Assembly: GCA_051967755.1 (NCBI GenBank)
Contig: JBQDYD010000004.1
Coordinates: forward strand, 248,001-312,000
Direction of reading: 5' to 3'
DNA from: UBA1672 sp051967755
GTDB lineage: Bacteria; Pseudomonadota; Alphaproteobacteria; Micavibrionales; Micavibrionaceae
Length of the DNA stretch: 64,000 nucleotides
A model generated the notes under the pieces. That model searched no databases. It saw only the letters and a program-made list of their open reading frames with translations, and had not been told where the DNA came from. Both the position numbers and the translations under genes were made by a program. How positions within the stretch are numbered: position 1 is the first letter of the stretch; every line of letters starts with the position of its first letter. This document shows positions 45,196 through 53,366 of the stretch, in pieces.

Positions 45196-46794
45196 ATGTC
45201 TTTGTTAACACCTTCCAGAACAATATTGCTCATTTCAGATGATGCGCTGTTTATTTATGCCATCGGTTCAAAGGGTGTGAAAATGGTTGAGGCCGTTCCA
45301 TGGACGGCTGAAAATTTCGAAGATAACGTTGCGTTGATCATCGCCAAAGAATGTGGCGGTAAGCCTGTTGTGATTATTAACGACATGGTTGAGCAGCATT
45401 ACCGTAAAGAAAAAATCCCTAAGGTCAGCCCTCTAGACAAGCAAAATGTTGTTAAACGTAAGCTAAATGTAGCTTTCCCGAATTATCCTGTGCGTGCCGC
45501 GTTACCTCTTAAGGAAAAGGTTGCGAAAAGTGACAAGGCGATGGCCGGAAGCATTTATATATTTGCTGCTGTTCCTGCCAGTGACGCGTTTAAAAAGACG
45601 ATGGCTGCGGCGACAAAGTCATTAGCACCGATTTCAGGTTTCTGTCTGCTTCCGATCGAAGCATCGGATATGATTAAGAAATTGGCGGATAAGGTTGGTA
45701 ATAAAGGCGAGAAAAAAGCCAAATGGACAATCTTTATCGGGCAACACCAAGGTGGTGGCTTAAGGCAGATCGTCATCAAAAACGGTGAGTTAGCCCTTAC
45801 GCGTATGACACCGATTGTGGAAACCGATGATAATCCGTCAGTGTGGGCGAATGAAGTGAACCAAGAGTTCCAGGCCACAATGAGTTATCTGTCTCGTTTT
45901 GGTTTTGATTCAGAAGACGGCTTGAATGTTATTCTGGTTTCTGAGCCTGCTGCAGGCGACATTGTGAATGAATTGATAGATGTTCCTTGTAACTTTTATT
46001 CAATGTCATCCGATGAGATTGCCAACGTTATGAAATTGCCTGTTAAGGCACAGGAACATGCGCACCACGCGGATATGTTACATGTTGGTTGGATTGGCAA
46101 GAAAAGCAGATTTATTTTGCCCATGAAGGCAAAGCAAATTGATAATGTATCCCAGCCGAGACAAATTGCAGTTGCAGCCTCTATTCTTTTAATCCTGGGT
46201 GGATGTTTCCAAAGTTATCAGCTGTTAGACTATTATCAGAAGCTGGATGAAGCGCGGGAAGATGTTGAAACCAAGACCAATAAAAAGGCTCAGTTAGATC
46301 TTCTATATGAACGTGAAATTAAGCGGAAAAAAGACTTAGGCTTTGATATTCAGCTTATTCAAAGCTCTCTTGGTGTGCATGATTCTTTAGAATCCAAGCA
46401 AATTGAGATTTTGTCATTGTTTTTGAATGTTTCGAAAGCTCTGGGCAGGGATATGCGCATCGACCGTATTCAAATATCGCGCGGCGGCGGGAATTTAAAG
46501 AGAACGCTTTTAAATTACGGGCAAAGTAATAATGAAAAGTCGCCGTTATTTACGGCAAGCATGCAAATGAGTTTCCCAAGCACGACGAATGCTGAAAAGG
46601 GGAATAGGGAAGTGGAAGCGTTAAGAACGCGTTTGCAGAAAGAATTACCTGATCATGTTGTTAAGGTGTCCAAGCTTTTGGAAGATTATGAGTATAGCGA
46701 AGAAATCGTAATCGAAGACGGAATTAACGGTAATGCATCTGCTGCGCAAGATTATATTGCCGAAATTAGTATTGAGGGGCCGAAGCCAGAATGA
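45196..46794 (+). CDS. MshI/PilM-GspL-like pilus inner-membrane protein
   Basis: A 532-residue bitopic protein: a cytoplasmic actin-like (PilM-like) half (about 1-300), one membrane helix (about 315-334, IAVAASILLILGGCFQ) and a periplasmic part of about 195 residues that begins with a coiled coil. This is the layout of MshI and GspL, or of PilM fused to PilN. It is expected to link the ATPase to the periplasmic alignment complex. Sequence similarity is weak, so the call rests on topology and position between the platform protein and the MshJ-like gene, which it overlaps by 4 bases. Confidence 0.75.
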   Translation: MSLLTPSRTILLISDDALFIYAIGSKGVKMVEAVPWTAENFEDNVALIIAKECGGKPVVIINDMVEQHYRKEKIPKVSPLDKQNVVKRKLNVAFPNYPVRAALPLKEKVAKSDKAMAGSIYIFAAVPASDAFKKTMAAATKSLAPISGFCLLPIEASDMIKKLADKVGNKGEKKAKWTIFIGQHQGGGLRQIVIKNGELALTRMTPIVETDDNPSVWANEVNQEFQATMSYLSRFGFDSEDGLNVILVSEPAAGDIVNELIDVPCNFYSMSSDEIANVMKLPVKAQEHAHHADMLHVGWIGKKSRFILPMKAKQIDNVSQPRQIAVAASILLILGGCFQSYQLLDYYQKLDEAREDVETKTNKKAQLDLLYEREIKRKKDLGFDIQLIQSSLGVHDSLESKQIEILSLFLNVSKALGRDMRIDRIQISRGGGNLKRTLLNYGQSNNEKSPLFTASMQMSFPSTTNAEKGNREVEALRTRLQKELPDHVVKVSKLLEDYEYSEEIVIEDGINGNASAAQDYIAEISIEGPKPE

Positions 46795-47438
46795 TTCAAA
46801 TTATTGGTTTAAGACGTTTGTTAATTCTTCTTGTATTGATTTCGATTAATGCATGTTTGGCAACGGCTGTGTATATGTACGTGCTTCCTGAAAAGGAAAA
46901 AACGGACAGAAATCTATCCAGCTTACGTGGCGGTATAAGCACAGTAGAGCAAGATATTCAAAAAATGCAGGTTGAGTTTGCCCAACTGGAGGAGCGTCAG
47001 GCACAGTTTGATGCACTAAAAGAAGATGGGTACTTTTCTTCTCAGGATCGAAGTGATGCAAAAGAGATTTTTAGCGCTATTCGTAAAAAATCGCGCGTCA
47101 TCTCGGCACGCGTTAGTGTTAAATCCGGTATTATCGAAGAGAATGAAATCGCACAAAAAGCAGGCCATAAAATTTTAATGAGCCCTATCGAAATCGAAAT
47201 AAGGGCATTTGATGACGGTGATGTTTATCGATATCTTTATTATGCGGAGAGCGTTTTTCCCGGGCATATTTCAATTGATAAGGTTACCATGAAGAGAACA
47301 CGTGAGGTAACGCCGGCGTTGTTAAGGGCTATTGCTAATAATACCAGCCCTGAGCTTGTTCAGGCGGAAATCTTTATGTCATGGCGTACTATGATCCCTG
47401 AGGATCAAGTTATCGTTAAACAGAAAACGCCATTATAG
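46791..47438 (+). CDS. MshJ/PilO-like pilus alignment protein
   Basis: A 215-residue bitopic inner-membrane protein with an N-terminal anchor (about 9-29), a coiled coil (about 38-75) and a ferredoxin-like C-terminal domain. This is the organisation of PilO, GspM and MshJ, which dimerise with the PilN/GspL-like partner to form the alignment complex. Its ATG overlaps the preceding gene (ATGA), suggesting coupled translation and equal stoichiometry with that partner. Assigned by topology and position. Confidence 0.7.
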   Translation: MIQIIGLRRLLILLVLISINACLATAVYMYVLPEKEKTDRNLSSLRGGISTVEQDIQKMQVEFAQLEERQAQFDALKEDGYFSSQDRSDAKEIFSAIRKKSRVISARVSVKSGIIEENEIAQKAGHKILMSPIEIEIRAFDDGDVYRYLYYAESVFPGHISIDKVTMKRTREVTPALLRAIANNTSPELVQAEIFMSWRTMIPEDQVIVKQKTPL

Positions 47439-47451
47439 GAAGGAGGATACC

Positions 47452-48231
47452 ATGAAAATATATACACATTATAACTATCTGTTTCTCTTTTCTGTTTGCG
47501 TATTACTGAGCGGTATCAGTGTAAAAGATGTACACGCACAGGATTTGCCTCAAGGTAGTGTCGAAATTATTACTGAGGAGGATGTAGAGGCTCCTAATTC
47601 AGATGATTTGGCCGAACTTAATGAGGAAGAGGCGAATGTAACGGATACCTCGCCTTCTGTTGAGACAATACAAATTGAGACTGAAGAAACTGAAAACGTG
47701 GCTCAAAGTGAGGCCGATCAAGGAGATGATACTGCCGTGGCAGAAGAACTGGCTGCTTCTGAAGAGCAAGAGGCCTCAACATCGAAGCAAAAATTGGCTG
47801 CTGCCAAGGAAAAGATACGTGGTAAAGCAACGAAAATTCCGATTGCAATAGACCGTATGCCTTCATTGTTTTTTACGCATTATCAATATCAAGCAATTCT
47901 GTCCTCGAAAAATAAGCGCGGTGTTGTCAGACCACCTACGGAGGCTGAGCTTGCAGCGTTAAATAGTGGTGAAAGCTTGGAATTAGACCCTGAGCGTCGT
48001 TACATAACGCTTGGTGGAATAGTGTATCGTGATGAGCATGACTGGACGATTTGGCTCAATGGAAAGAGGGTCACACCTGACGCCGTGCCAAGAGAGGTTC
48101 TGGATCTGGTTGTTTATAAAAACTACATTGAAGTTAAGTGGATCGATGAAACAACCAATCAAATATTTCCGCTTCGTATGAAGGCTCATCAACGCTTTAA
48201 TATGGATATGAGAATATTCCTGCCTGGTTAA
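47452..48231 (+). CDS. MshK-like periplasmic pilus protein
   Basis: A 259-residue exported protein: signal peptide (about 1-28, cleavage after VHA), then a long acidic, Glu/Thr/Ser-rich linker (about 30-115), and a folded C-terminal part with LGGIVYRDEHDWTIWLNGKRVTPD (about 184-207). That last motif is seen in MshK and related GspC-like proteins that link the inner-membrane complex to the secretin. AGGAGG precedes the ATG. The acidic linker could span the periplasm. Confidence 0.68.
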   Translation: MKIYTHYNYLFLFSVCVLLSGISVKDVHAQDLPQGSVEIITEEDVEAPNSDDLAELNEEEANVTDTSPSVETIQIETEETENVAQSEADQGDDTAVAEELAASEEQEASTSKQKLAAAKEKIRGKATKIPIAIDRMPSLFFTHYQYQAILSSKNKRGVVRPPTEAELAALNSGESLELDPERRYITLGGIVYRDEHDWTIWLNGKRVTPDAVPREVLDLVVYKNYIEVKWIDETTNQIFPLRMKAHQRFNMDMRIFLPG

Positions 48232-48251
48232 TCTGCAAATGGTGATGTGTT

Positions 48252-48989
48252 ATGAGTAAGCAAGAGGTCTCTTTGGCGCTAAACGGTGTGTCTGTCACAT
48301 ACTCGGATAAGCCGGTAATTAAAGATATTAACCTGGAGTTATATTCCGGAGAAACATTTGGCTTGATGGGGCTTAATGGGGCCGGCAAGACAACAATGAT
48401 CAAATCCATTTTGGGGCTTCGTGATCAAGATGAGGGGGAGATCTTAATTTACGGAAAAGATAAATCTGATCCCGCAAGTAAATCTCGTTTATCTTTTTTA
48501 CCTGAAAAGTTTGAGCCGCCTTGGTTTTTAACCGGTATGGAGTTTATGGAGTTTTGTTTTCAGCTTTATAAACAGCCCTTTAACAAAGACGATGTGATAA
48601 CAGCAGCAGAGAGCTTGTCGCTCGATACTGCCGCGCTAAAACGCCGTATGAACACATATTCAAAAGGGATGCGCCAGAAATTAGGTTTGATGGGGACGCT
48701 GCTTATGGATTGTTCCCTTTTCATTCTGGATGAACCGATGAGTGGGTTGGACCCGAGAGCCAGAGCGCTTGTTAAAAAAATGATGAATGAAATCAAACAT
48801 AAAGAACGCACTATCTTTTTAAGTTCACATATCTTGGCGGATATGGATGAAATCTGTGACCGCGTTGCTGTTCTGCATAATAATAAAATTATGTTTGTCG
48901 GTGAGCCTGCTGAATTAAAAGCGTTAACAAATGCGGATAATTTGGAACAAGCTTACCTTGAATACATTGAGAACAAAGACGTTGTGTGA
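48252..48989 (+). CDS. ABC transporter ATP-binding protein inside the pilus locus
   Basis: A 245-residue cytoplasmic ATPase of the ABC-2 export type. Walker A is GLNGAGKT (40-47), the signature is YSKGMRQK (136-143), Walker B is LFILDEP (156-162), and the H-loop is LSSHILADMDE. The closest recognisable class pairs with NosY-like permeases and often works on the envelope, but the substrate is unknown. The likely permease is at 55265, 6 kb downstream on the same strand and separated by pilus genes. Confidence 0.9.
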   Translation: MSKQEVSLALNGVSVTYSDKPVIKDINLELYSGETFGLMGLNGAGKTTMIKSILGLRDQDEGEILIYGKDKSDPASKSRLSFLPEKFEPPWFLTGMEFMEFCFQLYKQPFNKDDVITAAESLSLDTAALKRRMNTYSKGMRQKLGLMGTLLMDCSLFILDEPMSGLDPRARALVKKMMNEIKHKERTIFLSSHILADMDEICDRVAVLHNNKIMFVGEPAELKALTNADNLEQAYLEYIENKDVV

Positions 48990-49079
48990 TAATATTTCTA
49001 AGTCTTAATATAGAGCTGATTCGCTCTTACCTCTCTTTATTGTGAATTCTCACATTTCTTTTAGAAAGATATAGTAACA

Positions 49080-49961
49080 ATGTCTGTGTTTTTACGTTTT
49101 ATTACTTGCTTGCTTCTTGTTTTATCTCCTTTTGCACAAAATGCATATGCTCAGGATTGGGTTTCTGATACGGGGGCCATGGATACCGTGGATGATTTTG
49201 CAAGTGATGAGGGGGGCGCTACGATTTCTGCCCCATCTGCCATTGAACCCCCAAGCGGTGAAGATGATTTTTTTGATGCAGATGATTTAGTACCACAAGG
49301 TGAAATGGCCTCAACCGGCCCTGTTAAGGTTAACCCGAGAACACAGCCGGCATCAAAGTTAATTATCGTGAAAAAGAATTACGAGAAAGATACGGAAACT
49401 GCGCAATTGGTATCAGCAGAGCGCGCGATGAAGCTTGGTCGTTATGATTCTGCTCTGGATATGTTTGATGCGCTATACGAAGTGAACAAGAAAGATGCGC
49501 GTGTGCTGATGGGGCGTGCGGTTGTTTTGCAAAAACTTGGGCGCTTTGATGAATCTATGGGCGTTTATGAACAGCTTGAAGCGGTAGAGCCTGATAATAT
49601 TGATATCAAGGTTAACATGCTTGGGCTATTGGCGACACGCTACCCTTCGGTTGCGCTAAGGCGTTTGCTTGAGTTGCAGGGAAACAATAAAGGCCATGTT
49701 GGTTTGGCTGCTCAAATCGCTGTTTGTTATGCCAAGCTTGGCGATACTCAGTCAGCCATTAAATATCTGGGTATTGCTGCAAGTATGGAGCCAAAGAACG
49801 CTAATCATTTGTTCAATATGGCAGTAATTGCGGATAGAGCAGGGGATAAGGTTACTGCGATTAAGTATTATGAGAAAGCGCTTGAGGTAGACTCAATTCA
49901 TGGCGGTGGACGCAGTATTCCCCGTGATAGTGCCTATGAAAGGTTAGCTCAGATCAGATAA
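49080..49961 (+). CDS. TPR-repeat exported protein (MshN-like)
   Basis: A 293-residue protein with a signal peptide (about 1-24, cleavage after AYA), an acidic linker, and tetratricopeptide repeats from about 115 to 290 (ERAMKLGRYDSALDMFDALYEVNKKDARVLMGRAVVLQKLGRFDESMGVYEQLEAVEPDNIDIKVNML). Its placement among pilus genes suits MshN or PilF-like pilotins that help secretin assembly, though it has no lipobox. The gene is 28 bases upstream of pilD and 90 bases after the ABC ATPase gene. Confidence 0.75.
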   Translation: MSVFLRFITCLLLVLSPFAQNAYAQDWVSDTGAMDTVDDFASDEGGATISAPSAIEPPSGEDDFFDADDLVPQGEMASTGPVKVNPRTQPASKLIIVKKNYEKDTETAQLVSAERAMKLGRYDSALDMFDALYEVNKKDARVLMGRAVVLQKLGRFDESMGVYEQLEAVEPDNIDIKVNMLGLLATRYPSVALRRLLELQGNNKGHVGLAAQIAVCYAKLGDTQSAIKYLGIAASMEPKNANHLFNMAVIADRAGDKVTAIKYYEKALEVDSIHGGGRSIPRDSAYERLAQIR

Positions 49962-49989
49962 ACCATCTGAATTATCTGCGCTGTCTTTA

Positions 49990-50784
49990 ATGATAATGCT
50001 CTTTTTTCTTGAAATGTTTACGGCGGTGTTTCTCGGCTTAATACTGGGGAGCTTTTCATCTGCATTAATTTATCGGGTTCCAAGAAAAATGCCTTGGGGC
50101 GCAGTTAGATCATCTTGTACCAATTGCAAGTATGTTTTAACCGCCCGCGATTTGATACCGGTTTTTTCATGGTTAATCGCACGAGGGAAATGTAGAAAAT
50201 GCGGCACGCGTGTTTCGTATATTTACCCTGTTCTTGAACTTGTCTCTGCCTTTTTGTGTGTGGCAACATATCTTGTGTTCGGCCTAACGTATGAAGCATT
50301 CTTTGTTTTTGCGGCCATTCCTTTCTTGCTCGCTTTGTGTGTCATAGATTTGCGGCATATGATCTTACCAAACCAGTTGGTGTTCATATTATTTGTTATT
50401 GGCGTATTTCGTTTGTTTTACTTTTCGGTAACAGGTGTATTTACCCAAGCGTCCGATATGTTTGTTACTTATTTTCTAGGCGCGGTTTTTTATGGATTTG
50501 TATCATGGTTTACCGGCTTTATCCTCAGTAAGCTATTGAAAAAAGACAGCCTTGGTTTTGGGGATGTGAAGTTTTTTATAGTGGCCGGTCTTTGGCTTGG
50601 TCTTGATTTTGCTCCGCAGTTTTTGATCATGTCAGGAGCATTAGCAATTCTCTTTGCTGTTGTTTGGCAGAAACTATTTAAGCAACATCTTTTTCCTTTT
50701 GGCCCGGCATTGATTATTTCTTTTTTTGTGCTGCTGCTTTTTCAAGGTTCTTTTTTAGGCGGAAAACCGTTACTATGGTTATGA
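49990..50784 (+). CDS. pilD: Prepilin peptidase / N-methyltransferase (A24 family)
   Basis: Cleaves the leader of prepilins after a glycine and N-methylates the new N-terminus; an integral inner-membrane aspartic protease. The 264 residues have the N-terminal GSFSSALIYRVPRKMPWG segment, the four-cysteine zinc site (SCTNC and KCRKCG, near 38-72), and both catalytic aspartates: CVIDLRHMILPN (about 116-127) and GFGDVKFF (about 192-199). It should process the pilin at 58113. Confidence 0.92.
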   Translation: MIMLFFLEMFTAVFLGLILGSFSSALIYRVPRKMPWGAVRSSCTNCKYVLTARDLIPVFSWLIARGKCRKCGTRVSYIYPVLELVSAFLCVATYLVFGLTYEAFFVFAAIPFLLALCVIDLRHMILPNQLVFILFVIGVFRLFYFSVTGVFTQASDMFVTYFLGAVFYGFVSWFTGFILSKLLKKDSLGFGDVKFFIVAGLWLGLDFAPQFLIMSGALAILFAVVWQKLFKQHLFPFGPALIISFFVLLLFQGSFLGGKPLLWL

Positions 50785-50855
50785 TATTTACTTTCTTTTC
50801 ACTTTCTTCGAGTACAACTATATACGGGGCATAACTTCAATAGAGGAGCACTGGT

Positions 50856-52040
50856 GTGGATCTTACACAACTTCTAGCGTTTACTATGCAAAACGATGCA
50901 TCTGACTTACATTTAAGTTCGGGAAACCCCCCGATCATTCGTGTTAGCGGCCAGATGAAACGTGTAAAGGGCGACGCTCTGGGCAGCGATGATATCAGGA
51001 CAATGCTCTATTCTGTAATGGCAGAAGATCAGCGCGCTGAGTTTGAAAAGAACATGGAGCTCGACTTTGCGATCGCCTTGGGTGAGAAGGCTCGTTTTCG
51101 TGTGAACGCTTTTACCACGCGTCTTGGTGCTGCTGCTGTGTTCCGTACTATTCCAACAGAAATTCCAACGATGGAAGAGCTTGGTTTACCACCCGTAATG
51201 CGACGCTTTGCCGAGCTTGAAAAGGGAATTGTCCTTGTAACAGGTCCTACCGGATCAGGTAAATCGACAACGCTTTCTTCCATGGTTAATCATATCAACC
51301 TCCATCATGCAAAACATATTCTGACTGTTGAAGACCCGGTTGAATTTTTTCACAATTCGAAGAAGTCACTGGTTAACCACCGAGAGGTCGGGCAGGATAC
51401 CAATTCATTCTCGCGCGCGTTGAAAAGCGCACTTCGTGAAGACCCTGATGTTATTCTGGTTGGTGAGATGCGTGACCATGAAACAATTTCTCTGGCGCTT
51501 ACCGCGGCAGAAACCGGACACTTGGTTTTCGGTACATTGCACGCGAACTCAGCATCTAAAACAATTGACCGTATTATTGATGTGTTCCCAAGCGGGGATA
51601 AGGAAATGGTGCGCGCCATGTTATCAAGTTCGATTCAAGGCGTGATTGCGCAAACGCTTCTTCGTAAAGTCGGGGGAGGGCGTGTTGGTGCTTTTGAAAT
51701 TTTGGTCGGAACTAACGCGGTCCGAAATCTAATTCGCGAAAATCAAATACCGCAAATGTACTCTATGATGCAGACCGGATCTCGTTACGGGATGGTCACG
51801 ATGGAGGATGCAGTTAAAGATCTGTTGGAAGCCGGGATTATCGATAAGGAAGAGGCGCATAACGCATTGCTTCGTGTATCTGATGAAGGTGAAGAAGATG
51901 CGCGCGGTGATGAAGATTATGCATCGGGCGCACTAGGGGGCGCTAAAATGTCCGAAGATGATGAATATGACATGAATGCCAGCAATAAAGGGGGCGATGT
52001 GCTTTCCCCTAAAAAAAGTGACGGGGGATATTCATTTTGA
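50856..52040 (+). CDS. pilT: Pilus retraction ATPase, PilT-like
   Basis: Hexameric ATPase that depolymerises type IV pili. Walker A GPTGSGKST is at about 130-138, the Asp box HILTVEDPVEF and His box GTLHANSASKTIDRIIDVFP are intact, and the C-terminal VRNLIREN element (AIRNLIRE in PilT) is near 290. The last 45 residues are an acidic, Asp/Glu/Gly-rich tail not found in typical PilT. The GTG start sits behind GGAG. The next gene overlaps by 4 bases. Confidence 0.93.
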   Translation: MDLTQLLAFTMQNDASDLHLSSGNPPIIRVSGQMKRVKGDALGSDDIRTMLYSVMAEDQRAEFEKNMELDFAIALGEKARFRVNAFTTRLGAAAVFRTIPTEIPTMEELGLPPVMRRFAELEKGIVLVTGPTGSGKSTTLSSMVNHINLHHAKHILTVEDPVEFFHNSKKSLVNHREVGQDTNSFSRALKSALREDPDVILVGEMRDHETISLALTAAETGHLVFGTLHANSASKTIDRIIDVFPSGDKEMVRAMLSSSIQGVIAQTLLRKVGGGRVGAFEILVGTNAVRNLIRENQIPQMYSMMQTGSRYGMVTMEDAVKDLLEAGIIDKEEAHNALLRVSDEGEEDARGDEDYASGALGGAKMSEDDEYDMNASNKGGDVLSPKKSDGGYSF

Positions 52041-53179
52041 GTGCACCACTAATTTTCCAATACCTCAACTCTATGGGCGAACACAATGCCGCGGATATGT
52101 ATCTTACCGTCGGTAAGCCACCAACACTGCGCGGTGATAAAGAGCTTATTACGTTGTCTGATGAGGTTCTGACACCTGATACGATTGAGGACATATTGAA
52201 TTCTATGCTGACAAGTCGTCAGCGCCGCGATTTTGATGCACAAAATGAGCTTAACACCGCCCTTGATATGGGGGAGCATGGCCGTTTTCGTGTTAATGTT
52301 ATGCGCCAAAGGCAATTCCCCGCGTTGGTTATTAGACGTATTGTCTCTGAAATTCCTAGCTTTGATGAATTACGCTTACCGCAAATTCTCAGTGATCTTG
52401 CGATGGAGAAGCGCGGCTTGATACTTGTTACAGGGATGACCGGTTCCGGTAAATCAACAACTCTGGCCGCTATGATTGATCAGCGTAATCGCAATAGCCA
52501 GGGGCACATTATTACCATTGAAGATCCTATCGAGTTCTTTCATGAGCATAAAGGCTGCGTCGTTTCGCAACGTGAGGTCGGTGTTGATACGGAAAGCTTT
52601 GCAATGGCGATGAAAAACTCTCTTCGTCAAAGGCCGGATGTGATTCTTGTTGGTGAGGTTCGTGACCGCGAAGTGATGGAACAGGCTTTGTCGATTGCCG
52701 AAACAGGTCACTTATGTTTGGCAACAATTCACACCAATAACTCATATCAGGCGATTGAACGTATCGTGAATTTGTTCCCTGAGGATTATCACAATCAAAT
52801 CAGGCTTAACCTTTCTATGAACCTGAAAGGTATTATCTCACAGCGCCTGTTACCAAGTGCGAATGGTGGTATGGCTCCTGCGATTGAAGTTATGCTCAAC
52901 CAGGGATTGGTGCGTGAGTTGATTCTAAAAGGTGAAATCGGAAAGATTCATGACGTGATGGAACAAAATAACTCCATAGGAATGTCTACGTTTGATCAGT
53001 CATTAATGCGTTTGTTTATGGATGGCTTGATTGCAGAGGATACTGCAATTACAAATTCGGATAAGCCGTCTGATATGAAAATTAAAGTGCAGCAATCTAA
53101 AATGCTTCGTGAGTCGCAAGGGGGGCAGAGTAGTGTCCTTGATGTTGTTGATACATCACGTATTTCTTTTAGTGAGTAA
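52037..53179 (+). CDS. pilU: Pilus retraction ATPase, PilU-like
   Basis: A second retraction-type ATPase that works with PilT. The 380 residues have Walker A as GMTGSGKST (about 135-143), ITIEDPIEFFHEH, the REVGVDTESF segment, and a C-terminal LVRELILKGEIGKIHDVMEQ, features of PilU, not PilT. The TTG start lies within the ATTTTGAG overlap with the pilT stop, so translation is coupled. PilT/PilU pairs are known in Pseudomonas and Vibrio, but are usually not inside an MSHA-like locus. Confidence 0.9.
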   Translation: MSAPLIFQYLNSMGEHNAADMYLTVGKPPTLRGDKELITLSDEVLTPDTIEDILNSMLTSRQRRDFDAQNELNTALDMGEHGRFRVNVMRQRQFPALVIRRIVSEIPSFDELRLPQILSDLAMEKRGLILVTGMTGSGKSTTLAAMIDQRNRNSQGHIITIEDPIEFFHEHKGCVVSQREVGVDTESFAMAMKNSLRQRPDVILVGEVRDREVMEQALSIAETGHLCLATIHTNNSYQAIERIVNLFPEDYHNQIRLNLSMNLKGIISQRLLPSANGGMAPAIEVMLNQGLVRELILKGEIGKIHDVMEQNNSIGMSTFDQSLMRLFMDGLIAEDTAITNSDKPSDMKIKVQQSKMLRESQGGQSSVLDVVDTSRISFSE

Positions 53180-53250
53180 ATATCCTTACTTTATTTTTCA
53201 AAATTTAGGGTTATGCACAGATCAAATCCCGAAAATTGATAAAAGAATCA

Positions 53251-53279
53251 TAGTTTTCCGTTATTTATGTTTTTATAAT
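53251..53279 (+). promoter_or_regulatory. Candidate promoter for the secretin gene
   Basis: TATAAT (53274-53279) is a perfect -10 hexamer with a weak -35 candidate TAGTTT at 53251-53256 (17-base spacer). It lies in the 187-base gap after pilU, upstream of a strong hairpin at 53297. Match only; not proven. Confidence 0.35.
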
Positions 53280-53296
53280 AAGTGAACAGAATCACT

Positions 53297-53316
53297 ATCG
53301 GTGCGTTCGTACCGAT
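53297..53316 (+). promoter_or_regulatory. Hairpin in the secretin leader
   Basis: ATCGGTGCG-TT-CGTACCGAT forms a 9-base-pair stem (one G-T pair) with a 2-base loop, followed by TCTTTCATTTTTAT, 50 bases before the secretin ATG. It could be a leader stabiliser, an attenuator or a terminator that separates pilU from the secretin unit. Confidence 0.5.
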
Positions 53317-53366
53317 TCTTTCATTTTTATAAATATTACATGCGGAAACCTGGAGTATTCTTAACA

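Noticed and set aside
53301..53366. Upstream GTG start extending the secretin by 22 residues
   Set aside because: The codon lies inside a strong hairpin and lacks a ribosome site; ATG 53367 directly precedes the signal peptide.
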